64,000 nt of DNA from Enterococcus songbeiensis (GTDB lineage: Bacteria > Bacillota > Bacilli > Lactobacillales > Enterococcaceae): positions 62,001 to 126,000 of the forward strand of contig NZ_BJDS01000002.1 of the NCBI RefSeq assembly GCF_005405265.1, read 5' to 3'. Under the pieces are notes generated by a model. That model searched no databases, was not told where the DNA came from, and was given only the letters and a program-made list of their open reading frames with translations. The position numbers and the translations under genes were made by a program. Positions 52,938 through 62,383 of the stretch are shown here, piece by piece (position 1 is the first letter of the stretch; every line of letters starts with the position of its first letter).

Positions 52938-53822
52938 CTACTTTTTCCAAAACCTTCTGATTTCACTCAATTCGGTTTCATACTTCGTACCGGCAATTTT
53001 TGTGATCATTACCTTCGAGCCGGGCGTTTGAGAATGAATCATTGCTCCATTTCCCAAATACATACCTACGTGATGGACAAAGCCTTTCCCTTCTTCATAG
53101 GCAAAAAATAGTAAATCACCGGCTTGAGCATCCGCAAACTCGATTTTTTCCCCGGCAATAGCTTGCAAATGGGCATCACGAGGCAGTTGCATCCCGTTGA
53201 CCCGATGCAGACTATACACAAAACCGGAACAATCAAAACCCGTACCGCCAATTCCCGCCCAAACATAAGGCAAATCTAAAAAATACTGCGCGAGCTGAAT
53301 CATATTTTGTGCTTTTTGTACGCCGCTGTAATGATCCAAGCGCTGCCCCTCTTTTTTTGCCAAATGCGCTGTACCGTGAGGGGTCTCCACAACAAAATCC
53401 GTTTCTTCCGAAAGCAATGGCAGAACGGTGCCAAAAACTACTTGGATTTTTTTCTTATCATTTTTCTCGTCAAAAGAAAGTGTGGCACTGGGTGAGACAA
53501 CGGCGACTTTAGGGAAGTCTTTTTTTGGTGCAGGGACTTCCAGCAAATCCTTACTGGGAATCCACCCTTTGTAGCCAGCACCCTTTTCTACCGGCTGTGT
53601 AGGCACGAGAACCTGTGTCCACTCACCCGTTTTAGCAAGCACCTCAACTTCTTCACCATACAACAACTGGGAATCCACCAGCTTTTCCCGATACAAGGTC
53701 ATGGCGGAATCCGCTGTTAAAAAATACGGTTTTTCTGCGGCTTTATTTTTGATTTCTGCAAGGACAGCATTATTTTCTGGCTGTTTCCATAAAAACGTTT
53801 GGGGAACTTGGATTTTTTTCAC
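52938..53822 (-). CDS. NlpC/P60 family peptidase (YkfC-like, gamma-D-glutamyl-L-diamino acid endopeptidase)
   Basis: A 294-residue protein with no signal peptide. Residues about 30-160 form SH3-like domains; residues about 165-290 are the NlpC/P60 catalytic domain with Cys in GTGFDCSGFVYSLHRVNG, a His in GFVHHVGMYLG and polar IHSQTPGSKV. The size and layout match Bacillus YkfC, which acts on free muropeptides rather than the wall. The upstream epimerase gene is 15 bases away, as in the ykf operon, which supports a role in recycling murein tripeptide. Lack of a secretion signal favours a cytoplasmic site. Confidence 0.87.
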   Translation of the reverse strand: MKKIQVPQTFLWKQPENNAVLAEIKNKAAEKPYFLTADSAMTLYREKLVDSQLLYGEEVEVLAKTGEWTQVLVPTQPVEKGAGYKGWIPSKDLLEVPAPKKDFPKVAVVSPSATLSFDEKNDKKKIQVVFGTVLPLLSEETDFVVETPHGTAHLAKKEGQRLDHYSGVQKAQNMIQLAQYFLDLPYVWAGIGGTGFDCSGFVYSLHRVNGMQLPRDAHLQAIAGEKIEFADAQAGDLLFFAYEEGKGFVHHVGMYLGNGAMIHSQTPGSKVMITKIAGTKYETELSEIRRFWKK

Positions 53823-53837
53823 TTTTTCACCTTCTAC

Positions 53838-54908
53838 CTATTTGATTCCTAGACCAATGCCATCTGTTACCGCTAAATTTCCGGGACGAATGTGCAGGCC
53901 ACTTTTTTCTGCCAAATCGGCAGTTTGCTGCCACATGAACGGTACATCCAAATCACAATAAGCCATGTCTTTCATACCGACTGCGAAATGGGCGGCGGCA
54001 GCCATTCCGCCATAGCCTTCGATCATGGAACCCACCATGCAGGGAATCCGATAGTGTTGTGCCAATTGAAAAATTTGGATGGCTTCTTTGATGCCGCTGC
54101 TTTTCATCAGCTTGATATTCAATAGATCACAGCACTGTTCTTCTAGCAGTTTTTTTGCATCGGTAAAGCCAAATAAACTTTCATCTGCCATGATGGGAAT
54201 CGTGGAACGTTCTGTCACATATTTCAGTGCAGCAAAATCATGTGCTCTCACCGGCTGTTCTACAAAATCGATTGGAATATCCTGCCATTCAGCTAAAATT
54301 TGGACCGCCTCTTCCTTTGTCCACCCTTGATTGGCATCAATACGAAAAGGAATTTTCCCTTCTAAAGCTTCATTCATACAACGGATCTTGGCAACTTCTT
54401 CTGCCACATCATCCAAACCCAGTTTGATTTTCAACGACGTGAACCCGTCATTGACCTTGGCAACCCCATCAGCCACCATTTTTTTCCGGCTGGCAATGCT
54501 GATGGTAAAATCAGTTGTCAGTTGTGGCGTATTTCCACCAAGGTAGCGATATAGCGGTTGTTTCGCCGCTTTTGCCAATCCGTCAAACAAAGCAATATCC
54601 ATCGCTGCTTTGGGACTGGTTTGACCGGAGACCAATTGCTTCATTTCGTCTAAAATTGTCAGCTCTCCATCAACTTCTTTTCCAATTAGAAATGGGCTAA
54701 AACTTTCGTTAATGGTTTTTAAAATCGATGCTTCGGTGTCTCCGGTAATTGCTTTTGTCGGCGCGGCTTCCCCGATACCAACCACCCCGTTGTCAAAATA
54801 AATCTTTACTCGAATCACATCCACTGCATTGACTTCCCGCAAGGCGGTTTTAAAAGGTGCATTAAGTTGAATCGGGATGAGTTGCGTTTTTATTTCTTTG
54901 ATTTTCAC
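53838..54908 (-). CDS. L-Ala-D/L-Glu epimerase (enolase superfamily)
   Basis: A 356-residue enolase-superfamily enzyme starting at GTG (54908); GGAG is 10 bases upstream. It has the muconate-lactonizing type barrel: catalytic Lys pair in SLKIKLGLD, metal ligands in FRIDANQGWT (Asp), FVEQPVRAHDF (Glu) and MADESLFGF (Asp), and the general base Lys in NIKLMKSSG. This matches Bacillus YkfB, which epimerises Ala-Glu dipeptides derived from peptidoglycan so they can be used as food. Between an OppA-like gene and a YkfC-like gene, in one operon. Confidence 0.9.
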   Translation of the reverse strand: MKIKEIKTQLIPIQLNAPFKTALREVNAVDVIRVKIYFDNGVVGIGEAAPTKAITGDTEASILKTINESFSPFLIGKEVDGELTILDEMKQLVSGQTSPKAAMDIALFDGLAKAAKQPLYRYLGGNTPQLTTDFTISIASRKKMVADGVAKVNDGFTSLKIKLGLDDVAEEVAKIRCMNEALEGKIPFRIDANQGWTKEEAVQILAEWQDIPIDFVEQPVRAHDFAALKYVTERSTIPIMADESLFGFTDAKKLLEEQCCDLLNIKLMKSSGIKEAIQIFQLAQHYRIPCMVGSMIEGYGGMAAAAHFAVGMKDMAYCDLDVPFMWQQTADLAEKSGLHIRPGNLAVTDGIGLGIK

Positions 54909-54928
54909 TTGCCATGATCTCCTTCTTG

Positions 54929-56575
54929 TTACTCGACGTAGGCCCATTTATAGTCATACTGAGCACCTGCCGCATGGGTTACGATTCCCTTGATTTTTTC
55001 TGAACGCAAATGGGCTTCTGTTGATTGATAAATCGGAACGATACCCATATCTTCATTTAAAATCTGATCGGCTGTCAGTAAATCCTGCCAGCGGGCAGCT
55101 TCGTCGGTAGCATCCGCTAACGAAGCTGATTCAACAGCTTTATCATAGGCTTTGCTGGAATAATCTCCTCGGTTATAAGGACTACCAGTCACAAATAAAT
55201 CAAGGAAAGAACTTGGATCGGCATAATCGGCCACCCAGTTGTTCATCACCACTTCAAAATTCCCGCTGTTTGCCCGTTCAAGCCGCACACTGATGGGAAC
55301 AGGATTTAAATCGATAGTTATTCCCGGTAATTTTTCTTCCAACTGTCCTTTGATATACTCCGTAATTTTTTTGGTTGAATCCACATCAGAAGAAAGAAGT
55401 TTGAAGGACAATTTCTCAATGCCCAGTTCACTTTTAGCTTTTTCCCAATAAGTTTGGGCTTGTTTTTCATCGTAGCTCAAGGTTGCCTTTGTGTCTTCAG
55501 TAAAATCAGCTTTGGTTTCTGGATTCAAGGACATTCCACTGGGAACAAAACCGGTAGAGGCAATCGAGCCGTTGCCTAAAATATTCGTGACGATACTTTT
55601 ACGGTCGAGAGCATAAGAAATTGCTTTTCGAACATTACTGTTTTTAAAGGGAGAATCCGGCGTTGCTTGATTGAATTCCAAATAAGTGGTCGAAGCGATG
55701 GGCAAAGAAACATATTCCGGATCATTGGCTTTTTGTCGGGCCAATTCCCCATTTAACGTCACGTCTTCTGCCTGTCCGTCATTGAAAAGATTCAAGGCGG
55801 TGGAGGCCTCTTTGACCACTGTATAATTGATTTCAGTCAATTGGACCGTGTCGGCATCCCAATATTCCTTATTTTTTTTCAGTGTCCAATCTGTATCTAC
55901 CCCCGGTCCGTCAAAATCCGTCAAAACAAAGGGACCATTTGAAACCAATTTTTCGCTAGTAGCGGCATATTGATCGCCATATTCTTCAATAACGCCTTTA
56001 TTTTGTGGAAAGAAGGAGGGAAAAGCCAACAAATATGGAAAATACGGTGTTGCCTGCTCCAATTGAATTTCTAAGGTGGTATCATCCAAGGCTTTGATAC
56101 CTAATGTATCCAATTCCGCTTTTCCTTGGTTGATGGCATCGGCATTTTTAACCGAGCTAAACATGAAGGCATACTGTGACGCCATTTTTGGATCGACGGT
56201 TCGCTGCCAGCCATACACATAATCTCCAGCCTTGACTGGATCACCATTAGACCAATTGGTATCCCGCAAATGAATCGTATAGGTTTTTCCATCGGCAGAA
56301 ACCTCCGCCATTTCTTTGGCACCTGCCGGTTGCGGATTATTGTCTTTATCTAAACGGTAAATGCCTTCATTGGTATTATTCAAAATTCCAAAACTGATTG
56401 TATCGGTAACGACAGAAAGATCGGCAGACGTCAATTCAGTAGGTACCGTTTGACTGAAAATCTGTTCACTTTTTTTATCCTTGCTGGCTTCTTTTTTTTG
56501 TCCACAACCAGCCAAAAACAACGTACCTATGACACCAGAAACGATTACCTTAGCCCAAATCCCTTTTCTACTCAT
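54929..56575 (-). CDS. OppA-like peptide-binding lipoprotein, probably murein-peptide specific
   Basis: A 548-residue family-5 solute-binding protein. The lipobox LAGC is at residues 22-25, followed by a charged linker. Signature segments are VSADGKTYTIHLRDTNWSNGDPVKAGDYVYGWQRTV (key part WSNGDPVKAGDYVYGW), NNWVADYADPSSFLDLF and GIVPIYQSTEAHL. It begins the operon with the epimerase and NlpC/P60 genes, so it may bind muropeptides as MppA does. No transporter subunits are adjacent. Similar in layout to the lipoprotein at 459-2117, but only moderately alike. A long 5' region lies upstream. Confidence 0.87.
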   Translation of the reverse strand: MSRKGIWAKVIVSGVIGTLFLAGCGQKKEASKDKKSEQIFSQTVPTELTSADLSVVTDTISFGILNNTNEGIYRLDKDNNPQPAGAKEMAEVSADGKTYTIHLRDTNWSNGDPVKAGDYVYGWQRTVDPKMASQYAFMFSSVKNADAINQGKAELDTLGIKALDDTTLEIQLEQATPYFPYLLAFPSFFPQNKGVIEEYGDQYAATSEKLVSNGPFVLTDFDGPGVDTDWTLKKNKEYWDADTVQLTEINYTVVKEASTALNLFNDGQAEDVTLNGELARQKANDPEYVSLPIASTTYLEFNQATPDSPFKNSNVRKAISYALDRKSIVTNILGNGSIASTGFVPSGMSLNPETKADFTEDTKATLSYDEKQAQTYWEKAKSELGIEKLSFKLLSSDVDSTKKITEYIKGQLEEKLPGITIDLNPVPISVRLERANSGNFEVVMNNWVADYADPSSFLDLFVTGSPYNRGDYSSKAYDKAVESASLADATDEAARWQDLLTADQILNEDMGIVPIYQSTEAHLRSEKIKGIVTHAAGAQYDYKWAYVE

Positions 56576-56892
56576 CTCATCTTCTCCCGTCGATTTTTGA
56601 ATTTTCTAAAAATTTGTTAGTTGAAGTTTAGCCGACCCATTTCTGCTTGTCAAACAAAAGCTCACTCCCGCATGTTACTAGAGCCCTTGTCTGACGTGTT
56701 GTTTCATGTTTCGGCTTGTTCATTTTTTCACTTTTATAAAACGGTTGCATTTCGCTAAAAAATAAAAAAATACACGTTTATTTTTGGCGAAAAATAACGA
56801 GAAAAATCATTAGATTTGTGAGAAACGCTTTTTTCGTGCATACTAGTAAGGAAAGCATTAATTGGAAATAGTAAAAATAGAGGTGAGAGACG
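56576..56892. other. Divergent intergenic region between the OppA-like gene and opuCA
   Basis: 317 bases, A/T-rich, no ORF of note. It contains the opuCA promoter (56816-56844). On the minus side no clear promoter for the OppA-like gene was found; a degenerate cre-like TATAAAACGGTTGCA lies near 56735-56750. Nothing else was seen. Confidence 0.6.
56816..56844 (+). promoter_or_regulatory. Promoter of opuCABCD
   Basis: TTGTGA (56816-56821), 17 bases, CATACT (56839-56844) preceded by TG, an extended -10, about 50 bases before the TTG start of opuCA. Confidence 0.65.
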
Positions 56893-58056
56893 TTGATTGA
56901 ATTTCAACATGTAACAAAAATTTACAAGGGCGGAAAAGTAGCCGTCGAAGATATTAACCTTTCCTTTGAAAAGGGTGAGTTCATCTGTTTTATCGGAACC
57001 AGCGGCAGCGGAAAAACTACCTGCATGCGGATGATTAATCGAATGAACGAACCGACCAAAGGAAAAATTTTAATCAATGACAAGGATATCCAAGAGATCA
57101 ATCCTGTTGAATTGCGCCGGAAAATCGGTTATGTCATCCAAAATATCGGATTGATGCCCCATATGACGATTCGGGAAAACATTACACTGGTACAAAAATT
57201 ATTGAAGGTCAGTGATGATGAGCGGAATAAAACCGCAGAAAAAATGATCGACTTAGTGGAACTACCGCGGGAAATGCTGGATCGGTACCCAAATGAACTC
57301 TCTGGTGGTCAGCAGCAGCGGATTGGTGTTGTTCGGGCATTGGCAGCCAATCAAGATATCATGCTGATGGATGAACCTTTCGGCGCGCTTGATCCCATCA
57401 CTCGGGACTCCCTGCAAGATTTAGTCAAAGATTTACAGGAACGTTTAGGGAAAACGATTGTCTTCGTTACCCACGATATGGATGAAGCATTGAAATTAGC
57501 AAACCGGATTGTCATCATGAGTGAAGGCAAAGTAATCCAGTTTGATACACCGGAAAATATCTTACGCAATCCAGCAAATGAGTTTGTTGAAGAACTAATC
57601 GGTGAAGACCGACTCCTTCAAACCAAGCCGGACGTCACCACAGTCGGCGAAGTGATGCTGAACACAGCCATTACCATCACCCCTGAAAAATCCCTGCAAG
57701 AAGCCATCCGTTTGATGCGCGAAAAACGTGTCGATACCTTGCTGGTCACCGATAACTCGAATATTCTTAAAGGCTTCATCGATGTAGAAACTCTTGATCG
57801 TAAACGCAGCAAAGTTTCCAGTGTTGGCGATATTTTAAATAAAGATGTTTTCTATGTGAAAAAATCAGCATTGCTGCGTGATACCTTGCAACGGATTTTA
57901 AAACGCGGGTTGAAATACGTGCCGGTAGTGGACGATCAAAATCGCGTGGTGGGTATTTTGACCCGTGCTTCCCTTGTTGATATTGTTTATGATGTTATTT
58001 GGGGTGAGGAGAATACCCTTAGCCAAGCGGCAGAATCAACGAAAGAGGAGGCCTGA
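56893..58056 (+). CDS. opuCA: Glycine betaine/carnitine/choline ABC transporter ATPase
   Basis: A 387-residue ATPase with Walker [10 protein letters not shown], signature [11 protein letters not shown], Walker [12 protein letters not shown] and the switch His in [13 protein letters not shown], followed by two CBS domains (about 255-375; [19 protein letters not shown] and [32 protein letters not shown]-type parts). CBS domains of OpuCA bind c-di-AMP in related species and turn transport off. The gene starts at TTG with GAGGTGA upstream. First gene of opuCABCD, which lets cells take up compatible solutes under osmotic stress. Confidence 0.93.
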   Translation: MIEFQHVTKIYKGGKVAVEDINLSFEKGEFICFIGTSGSGKTTCMRMINRMNEPTKGKILINDKDIQEINPVELRRKIGYVIQNIGLMPHMTIRENITLVQKLLKVSDDERNKTAEKMIDLVELPREMLDRYPNELSGGQQQRIGVVRALAANQDIMLMDEPFGALDPITRDSLQDLVKDLQERLGKTIVFVTHDMDEALKLANRIVIMSEGKVIQFDTPENILRNPANEFVEELIGEDRLLQTKPDVTTVGEVMLNTAITITPEKSLQEAIRLMREKRVDTLLVTDNSNILKGFIDVETLDRKRSKVSSVGDILNKDVFYVKKSALLRDTLQRILKRGLKYVPVVDDQNRVVGILTRASLVDIVYDVIWGEENTLSQAAESTKEEA

Positions 58057-58061
58057 TTTTC

Positions 58062-58700
58062 ATGGCAGATTTCTTTTCTACTTACGGTCCCCAGATTCTA
58101 GCCCGAGGTTCCGAACATCTGTATATTTCTGCTTTTTCATTGGGGCTGGGTATTTTGTTGGCCGTTCCATTAGGCGTGCTTCTTACACGACTGCCAAGAG
58201 TTGCCAGCGTAGTAATCAGTGTCACCAGTGCATTGCAGACTGTTCCATCTTTAGCATTGCTTGCTTTGATGATTCCCTTTTTTGGGGTTGGTAAAACACC
58301 TGCGATCATCGCCCTCTTCATTTATTCGTTATTACCGATTTTGCGGAATACCTATATCGGGATGAAAAATGTCGACAGCAATTATCGAGATGTCGCCAAA
58401 GGCATGGGAATGACCAATATCCAATCCATTTTAAGTGTGGAGTTGCCCATCGCTACACCGACCATCATGGCGGGAATTCGGTTAGCCGCAGTTTACGTTA
58501 TCGCTTGGGCAACCTTGGCTTCTTACATCGGAGCTGGCGGCTTGGGTGATATGATCTTTAGCGGATTGAACAACTATCAACCGGATTTGATTTTTGCCGG
58601 AACGATTCCGGTAACGATTTTAGCCTTATTGGCAGATTTTTTACTCGGACTTTTAGAAACACGCTTGACTCCTAAAGCGTTAAGGGAGGCAGACGAATGA
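58062..58700 (+). CDS. opuCB: Betaine/carnitine/choline ABC permease
   Basis: A 212-residue permease with about five or six spans, typical OpuCB size. Signatures are [38 protein letters not shown], the coupling-loop segment [25 protein letters not shown]-type (here [21 protein letters not shown]) and [14 protein letters not shown]. It pairs with OpuCD downstream to form the membrane channel. Five bases after opuCA with GAGGAGG before the ATG; stop overlaps opuCC by four bases. Confidence 0.92.
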   Translation: MADFFSTYGPQILARGSEHLYISAFSLGLGILLAVPLGVLLTRLPRVASVVISVTSALQTVPSLALLALMIPFFGVGKTPAIIALFIYSLLPILRNTYIGMKNVDSNYRDVAKGMGMTNIQSILSVELPIATPTIMAGIRLAAVYVIAWATLASYIGAGGLGDMIFSGLNNYQPDLIFAGTIPVTILALLADFLLGLLETRLTPKALREADE

Positions 58701-59617
58701 AACGAAAATTAAAACAATTCCTTTTGGCTTTCAGCACAGTGCTGTTACTGGCTGGCTGTTCCTTGCCGGGGCTTTCATCAAATGCGGATGAAAACACAAT
58801 CGCAATTACTGGTGGAATCACGTCGGAGTCACAAATTCTGGCAAGTTTAGTTGCCGGAATGGTGGAACATTATACCGATAAAAAAACCACAATCATCAAC
58901 AACTTGGCTACTACCACCATCAATAACCAAGCAATGATGAACGGGGATGCACAAATTTCGGCTGCCCGCTATACCGGGACCGATTTAACCTCCACTTTGG
59001 GAATGGACCCGGTAAAAGATCCCAAAGAAGCTTTCAATATAGTGAAAACGGAATTTGAAAAACGCTACAATCAAACTTGGTTTCCTTCCTATGGCTTTGA
59101 TAATACCTATGTCTTCTTAGTTCGTAAGGATACTGCAGAAAAATACAATTTAAAAACCGTCAGCGATTTACAGGACGTAGCGGATGAATTGGTGGCAGGT
59201 GTGGATACTTCCTGGATCACTCGAAAAGGGGACGGCTACGAAGGCTTTAAAGAAGAATATGGCTTTGCCTTTGATTCGATTTTGCCGATGCAAATCGGTT
59301 TGGTCTACGATGCGGTAGCTGCCGGAAAAATGGATATCGTTCTGGGCTACTCCACCGATGGACGGATCGGCAGTTATGATTTGGTGATGTTGGAAGATGA
59401 CAAGCGTTTCTTCCCCCCTTATGATGCTGCGCCGATTGTTGACGATCAATTGTTAAAGGACACACCAGAATTAAACGCGGCAATTGAAAAACTTGCCGGA
59501 AAAATCGATACGAAACAAATGCAAGAGTTGAATTACGAGGCTGACAACAATTTGGTCGAACCAAGTATTGTTGCCCAAGAATTTTTAGAAAAAAATAATT
59601 ATTTCGAAGAGGAGTGA
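58697..59617 (+). CDS. opuCC: Osmoprotectant-binding lipoprotein
   Basis: A 306-residue OpuAC/ProX-type substrate-binding lipoprotein; the lipobox LAGC is at residues about 18-21. The body shows [65 protein letters not shown] and [13 protein letters not shown]. These match Gram-positive OpuCC, which delivers betaine, carnitine or choline. Aromatic ligand-cage residues are present but specificity is not clear. It overlaps opuCB by four bases, so expression is coupled. Confidence 0.92.
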   Translation: MKRKLKQFLLAFSTVLLLAGCSLPGLSSNADENTIAITGGITSESQILASLVAGMVEHYTDKKTTIINNLATTTINNQAMMNGDAQISAARYTGTDLTSTLGMDPVKDPKEAFNIVKTEFEKRYNQTWFPSYGFDNTYVFLVRKDTAEKYNLKTVSDLQDVADELVAGVDTSWITRKGDGYEGFKEEYGFAFDSILPMQIGLVYDAVAAGKMDIVLGYSTDGRIGSYDLVMLEDDKRFFPPYDAAPIVDDQLLKDTPELNAAIEKLAGKIDTKQMQELNYEADNNLVEPSIVAQEFLEKNNYFEEE

Positions 59618-59621
59618 TGAG

Positions 59622-60287
59622 ATGAATTTACAAGATATGAACTTGCTGGAACAATTTGTTTATTATTTTAGAGAAAATGGCGCCTATGTATTCAGTCAAT
59701 TTATCCGTCACTTCTTGTTATCGATCTACGGAGTGATTTTTGCGGCCATCGTTGCCATTCCCATCGGCATTCTGATTTCCAGAAGACGCCGCTTGGCAAA
59801 CTGGGTGATTCGTTTTGCGAATATCATCCAAACGGTTCCTTCCTTAGCCATGATTTCCATTTTGATGATTGGCTTAGGACTGGGGGTAAATGTCGTAATC
59901 GTTACGGTCTTTCTTTATTCTTTGCTGCCGATCATCAAGAATACCTACACCGGCATGACTCAGGTGGATCGTAATGCATTGGATATCGGTAAAGGCATGG
60001 GTATGACGGCGTTTCAACGTCTTTATATGATCGAACTGCCTTTGTCTGTTTCCGTCATCATGGCGGGAATTCGTAATGCATTGGTGGTAGCAATCGGAAT
60101 CACCGCCATCGGAGCCTTTGTTGGTGCCGGCGGTTTAGGAGATATCATCATTCGCGGAACCAACGCCACAGATGGTGCTTCGATTATCTTAGCCGGTGCA
60201 CTGCCAACTGCTTTGATGGCAATTATCACTGATTGGGGCTTGGGGATCATCGAGCGTAAACTTGATCCTGCCAGCAAACGTTCTTAA
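59622..60287 (+). CDS. opuCD: Betaine/carnitine/choline ABC permease
   Basis: A 221-residue permease similar in layout to OpuCB: IIQTVPSLAMISILMIGLGLGVNVVIVTVFLYSLLPIIKNTYTGM-type (landmark SLLPIIKNTYTGM), IELPLSVSVIMAGIRNAL and FVGAGGLGDIIIRG. It is the second membrane half of the transporter. Starts four bases after opuCC, with GAGGAG seven bases ahead of the ATG, and is followed by a strong terminator. Confidence 0.92.
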   Translation: MNLQDMNLLEQFVYYFRENGAYVFSQFIRHFLLSIYGVIFAAIVAIPIGILISRRRRLANWVIRFANIIQTVPSLAMISILMIGLGLGVNVVIVTVFLYSLLPIIKNTYTGMTQVDRNALDIGKGMGMTAFQRLYMIELPLSVSVIMAGIRNALVVAIGITAIGAFVGAGGLGDIIIRGTNATDGASIILAGALPTALMAIITDWGLGIIERKLDPASKRS

Positions 60288-60299
60288 GATTGAAGAAAC

Positions 60300-60336
60300 A
60301 AAAAAATTCGCAGGGAATCCCGCGAATTTTTTTTGT
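60300..60336. terminator. Bidirectional terminator between opuCD and the KimA-like gene
   Basis: AAATTCGC pairs with GCGAATTT (with an additional GGGA/TCCC within), flanked by A and T runs on both sides. Confidence 0.88.
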
Positions 60337-60338
60337 TT

Positions 60339-62162
60339 TTATTTTTTCAAATGATAGCTGTATGTTCCCACTACGATTTTTTCCCGCCAAGAAAGTCGTA
60401 GGCGTAGACGCAAACTGGTTTGGTTATGCAAAATATTTTGCCAGCCTCGCCGTGGAACAAACTGCGGCACGATGACCGTTGTGGTGTAGTTGTGTTTTGC
60501 AGCATTCTTACTTACTAAATCTACATAGCGGATGATTGGATTTTCAATCGAACGATAGGAGGAATGAACGACTGAAAAACGAACCTCTGGAAAACGTTCC
60601 TTGAATTCTTTTTCGATCTCCCGCTCTTTTTCGATATCTTCGTCCATAGAAACGTGCATCGCCACCACATAATCGCCAATCGATTGGGCATAATTCAACG
60701 CACCGACATTTACCCGAGTAACATTCCCCACTAAAACAATAACAGTATTGCCATCGTAGGTGTGCAACGCAACATCATCTTCCAAACGTAATTGCTCCGC
60801 AACTTTTTTGTAATGGTCATGAATTTTATAAAAGATCAGCAATAAAATTGGCATGATGATGAAGAAAGGCCAAATGTCTCCTAAACGATAAGCAAATAAA
60901 ATAATAATGATCGCGTAAGAAATAAATGCCCCGACAATATTGGCAATCGATTTTGAAAGCCAGCCTTTTCCTTCCTTGTGCCACTTGATGACCATTCCGG
61001 TTTGTGATAAAGCAAAGGGAATAAACACCCCGATGGAGTAAAGCGGGATCAATCGTTCCGTAGATCCTTGGAAAATAAACAACAACACGATTGAGCCGGC
61101 TGCCAATGTCATGATCCCATTGGAATAACCTAAACGATCCCCGCGATCTTGGTACATATGCGGCATGAATTTATCCTTTGCCAAATTATAGGCCAAAACC
61201 GGAAAAGCGGAGAACCCAGTGTTGGCAGCGACCGCTAAAATCAGTGCTGTCGTAAATTGTAAGGCGTAGAACATGAAGCCATGACCAAACACGGCTTGTC
61301 CAATTTGTGACAACACGGTTACTTCTGTTTTTGGAACGATTCCGTACCAGTAGTTGATAAACGTAATTCCTACAAAGAAGAAACCTAAGATTGATGACAT
61401 CAATGCCAACGTTCCCGCAGCATTTTTTGCCCGGGGTTTTTTAAAGAAAGGTACCGCATTACTGATGGCCTCCACCCCGGTTAAGGAAGAAGAACCAGAA
61501 GAAAATGCCCGTAAAATCAAAGCAATCGAAATCCCGGGAATTGTTGCACCAGGCAAAGCTGTTGCCTGTAAAGGTTGTGCACCGGTCACAATATTAAATA
61601 AGCCCACCAGAATCAAAATCGTAATCACAGCAATAAAGGTATACACCGGCAGCATTAAGAAGCTGGCGGATTCCCGCAATCCCCGCAAGTTCATCATCAT
61701 AATCAATAAAACGATGATTACCGAGATTGCTACTTGATGATGATACAGCGCCGGTATCGCCGACGTGATGGCTTCAGCACCGGCAGAAACCGAAACTGCC
61801 ACCGTCAGCATATAATCGATCAATAATGAGCCACCAGCAATCAGACCAGCGTTTTTTCCCAGATTCTCGCTGCTTACAACATATGCTCCTCCGCCATGAG
61901 GATAAGCATGTATGATTTGTCTATAAGATAAGGTCAATGAAATCAATAAAATAATAACAAAGGCGGCAATTGGCAATGAATACCAGATAGCTGCTGCCGA
62001 AAGAGCCACCAACACGACAACAATTTGTTCTGTACCATAAGCGATAGACGACAAGGCATCAGAAGATAACAACGCTAAAGCGGCAAAGCGACTTAATTTG
62101 TGCTCATCATTTTCAGCCGATTTCAGCGGACGTCCTACCAGCAAACGTTTTAAATATTCCAC
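60339..62162 (-). CDS. kimA: KimA/YdaO-like potassium importer of the APC superfamily
   Basis: A 607-residue protein starting at GTG (62162) with GGAGGGAG upstream; a longer in-frame extension lacks a site. Residues about 25-440 hold twelve membrane spans (LKRLLVGRPLKSAENDEHKLSRFAALALLSSDALSSIAYGTEQ, key part GRPLKS; AYPHGGGAYVVSSENLGKNAGLIAGGSLLIDYMLTV) and residues about 445-607 a cytoplasmic domain. Segments such as GSSSLTGVEAISNAVPFF, AANTGFSAFPVLAYNLA and HSSYRSI are the same as in Bacillus KimA, a high-affinity K+ importer inhibited by c-di-AMP. The substrate is inferred from that likeness. Confidence 0.88.
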   Translation of the reverse strand: MEYLKRLLVGRPLKSAENDEHKLSRFAALALLSSDALSSIAYGTEQIVVVLVALSAAAIWYSLPIAAFVIILLISLTLSYRQIIHAYPHGGGAYVVSSENLGKNAGLIAGGSLLIDYMLTVAVSVSAGAEAITSAIPALYHHQVAISVIIVLLIMMMNLRGLRESASFLMLPVYTFIAVITILILVGLFNIVTGAQPLQATALPGATIPGISIALILRAFSSGSSSLTGVEAISNAVPFFKKPRAKNAAGTLALMSSILGFFFVGITFINYWYGIVPKTEVTVLSQIGQAVFGHGFMFYALQFTTALILAVAANTGFSAFPVLAYNLAKDKFMPHMYQDRGDRLGYSNGIMTLAAGSIVLLFIFQGSTERLIPLYSIGVFIPFALSQTGMVIKWHKEGKGWLSKSIANIVGAFISYAIIIILFAYRLGDIWPFFIIMPILLLIFYKIHDHYKKVAEQLRLEDDVALHTYDGNTVIVLVGNVTRVNVGALNYAQSIGDYVVAMHVSMDEDIEKEREIEKEFKERFPEVRFSVVHSSYRSIENPIIRYVDLVSKNAAKHNYTTTVIVPQFVPRRGWQNILHNQTSLRLRLRLSWREKIVVGTYSYHLKK

Positions 62163-62220
62163 TTTTCTCCCTCCAATATTCTTTACACAAAAGACTGTTT
62201 TTTCCCACAGCCAAGACTGT

Positions 62221-62249
62221 ATGCTACGCTTCCCTCTTGAAAATGTCAA
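62221..62249 (-). promoter_or_regulatory. Promoter of kimA
   Basis: A perfect TTGACA (62244-62249 on the minus strand), 17 bases, TAGCAT (62221-62226), giving a leader of only about 55 bases before the GTG. No room for a full c-di-AMP (ydaO) riboswitch. Confidence 0.75.
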
Positions 62250-62328
62250 TGAAAATCCGCAGAAAAAACCTTTCATTTTTGAAAAAAAGAATTCTGCCGA
62301 TACAAGCAAAAATAAAAATCGTTAACCG

Positions 62329-62380
62329 AAAAAAACAAGCTGAAAATCATCCGTTTCTCACGTTGATTTTCAGCTTGTTT
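62329..62380. terminator. Bidirectional terminator between kimA upstream region and the YhgE/Pip gene
   Basis: AAACAAGCTGAAAATCA pairs with TGATTTTCAGCTTGTTT around a loop of 18 bases; flanked by T and A runs. It ends the YhgE/Pip gene on the minus strand. Confidence 0.88.
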
Positions 62381-62383
62381 TTA

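Noticed and set aside
56730-56760. cre site before the murein-peptide operon
   Set aside because: TATAAAACGGTTGCA has at least two mismatches to the consensus and no promoter was found to place it against.
62163-62330. Possible c-di-AMP (ydaO) riboswitch before kimA
   Set aside because: The promoter lies only about 60 bases from the start codon and none of the riboswitch's conserved segments were seen.
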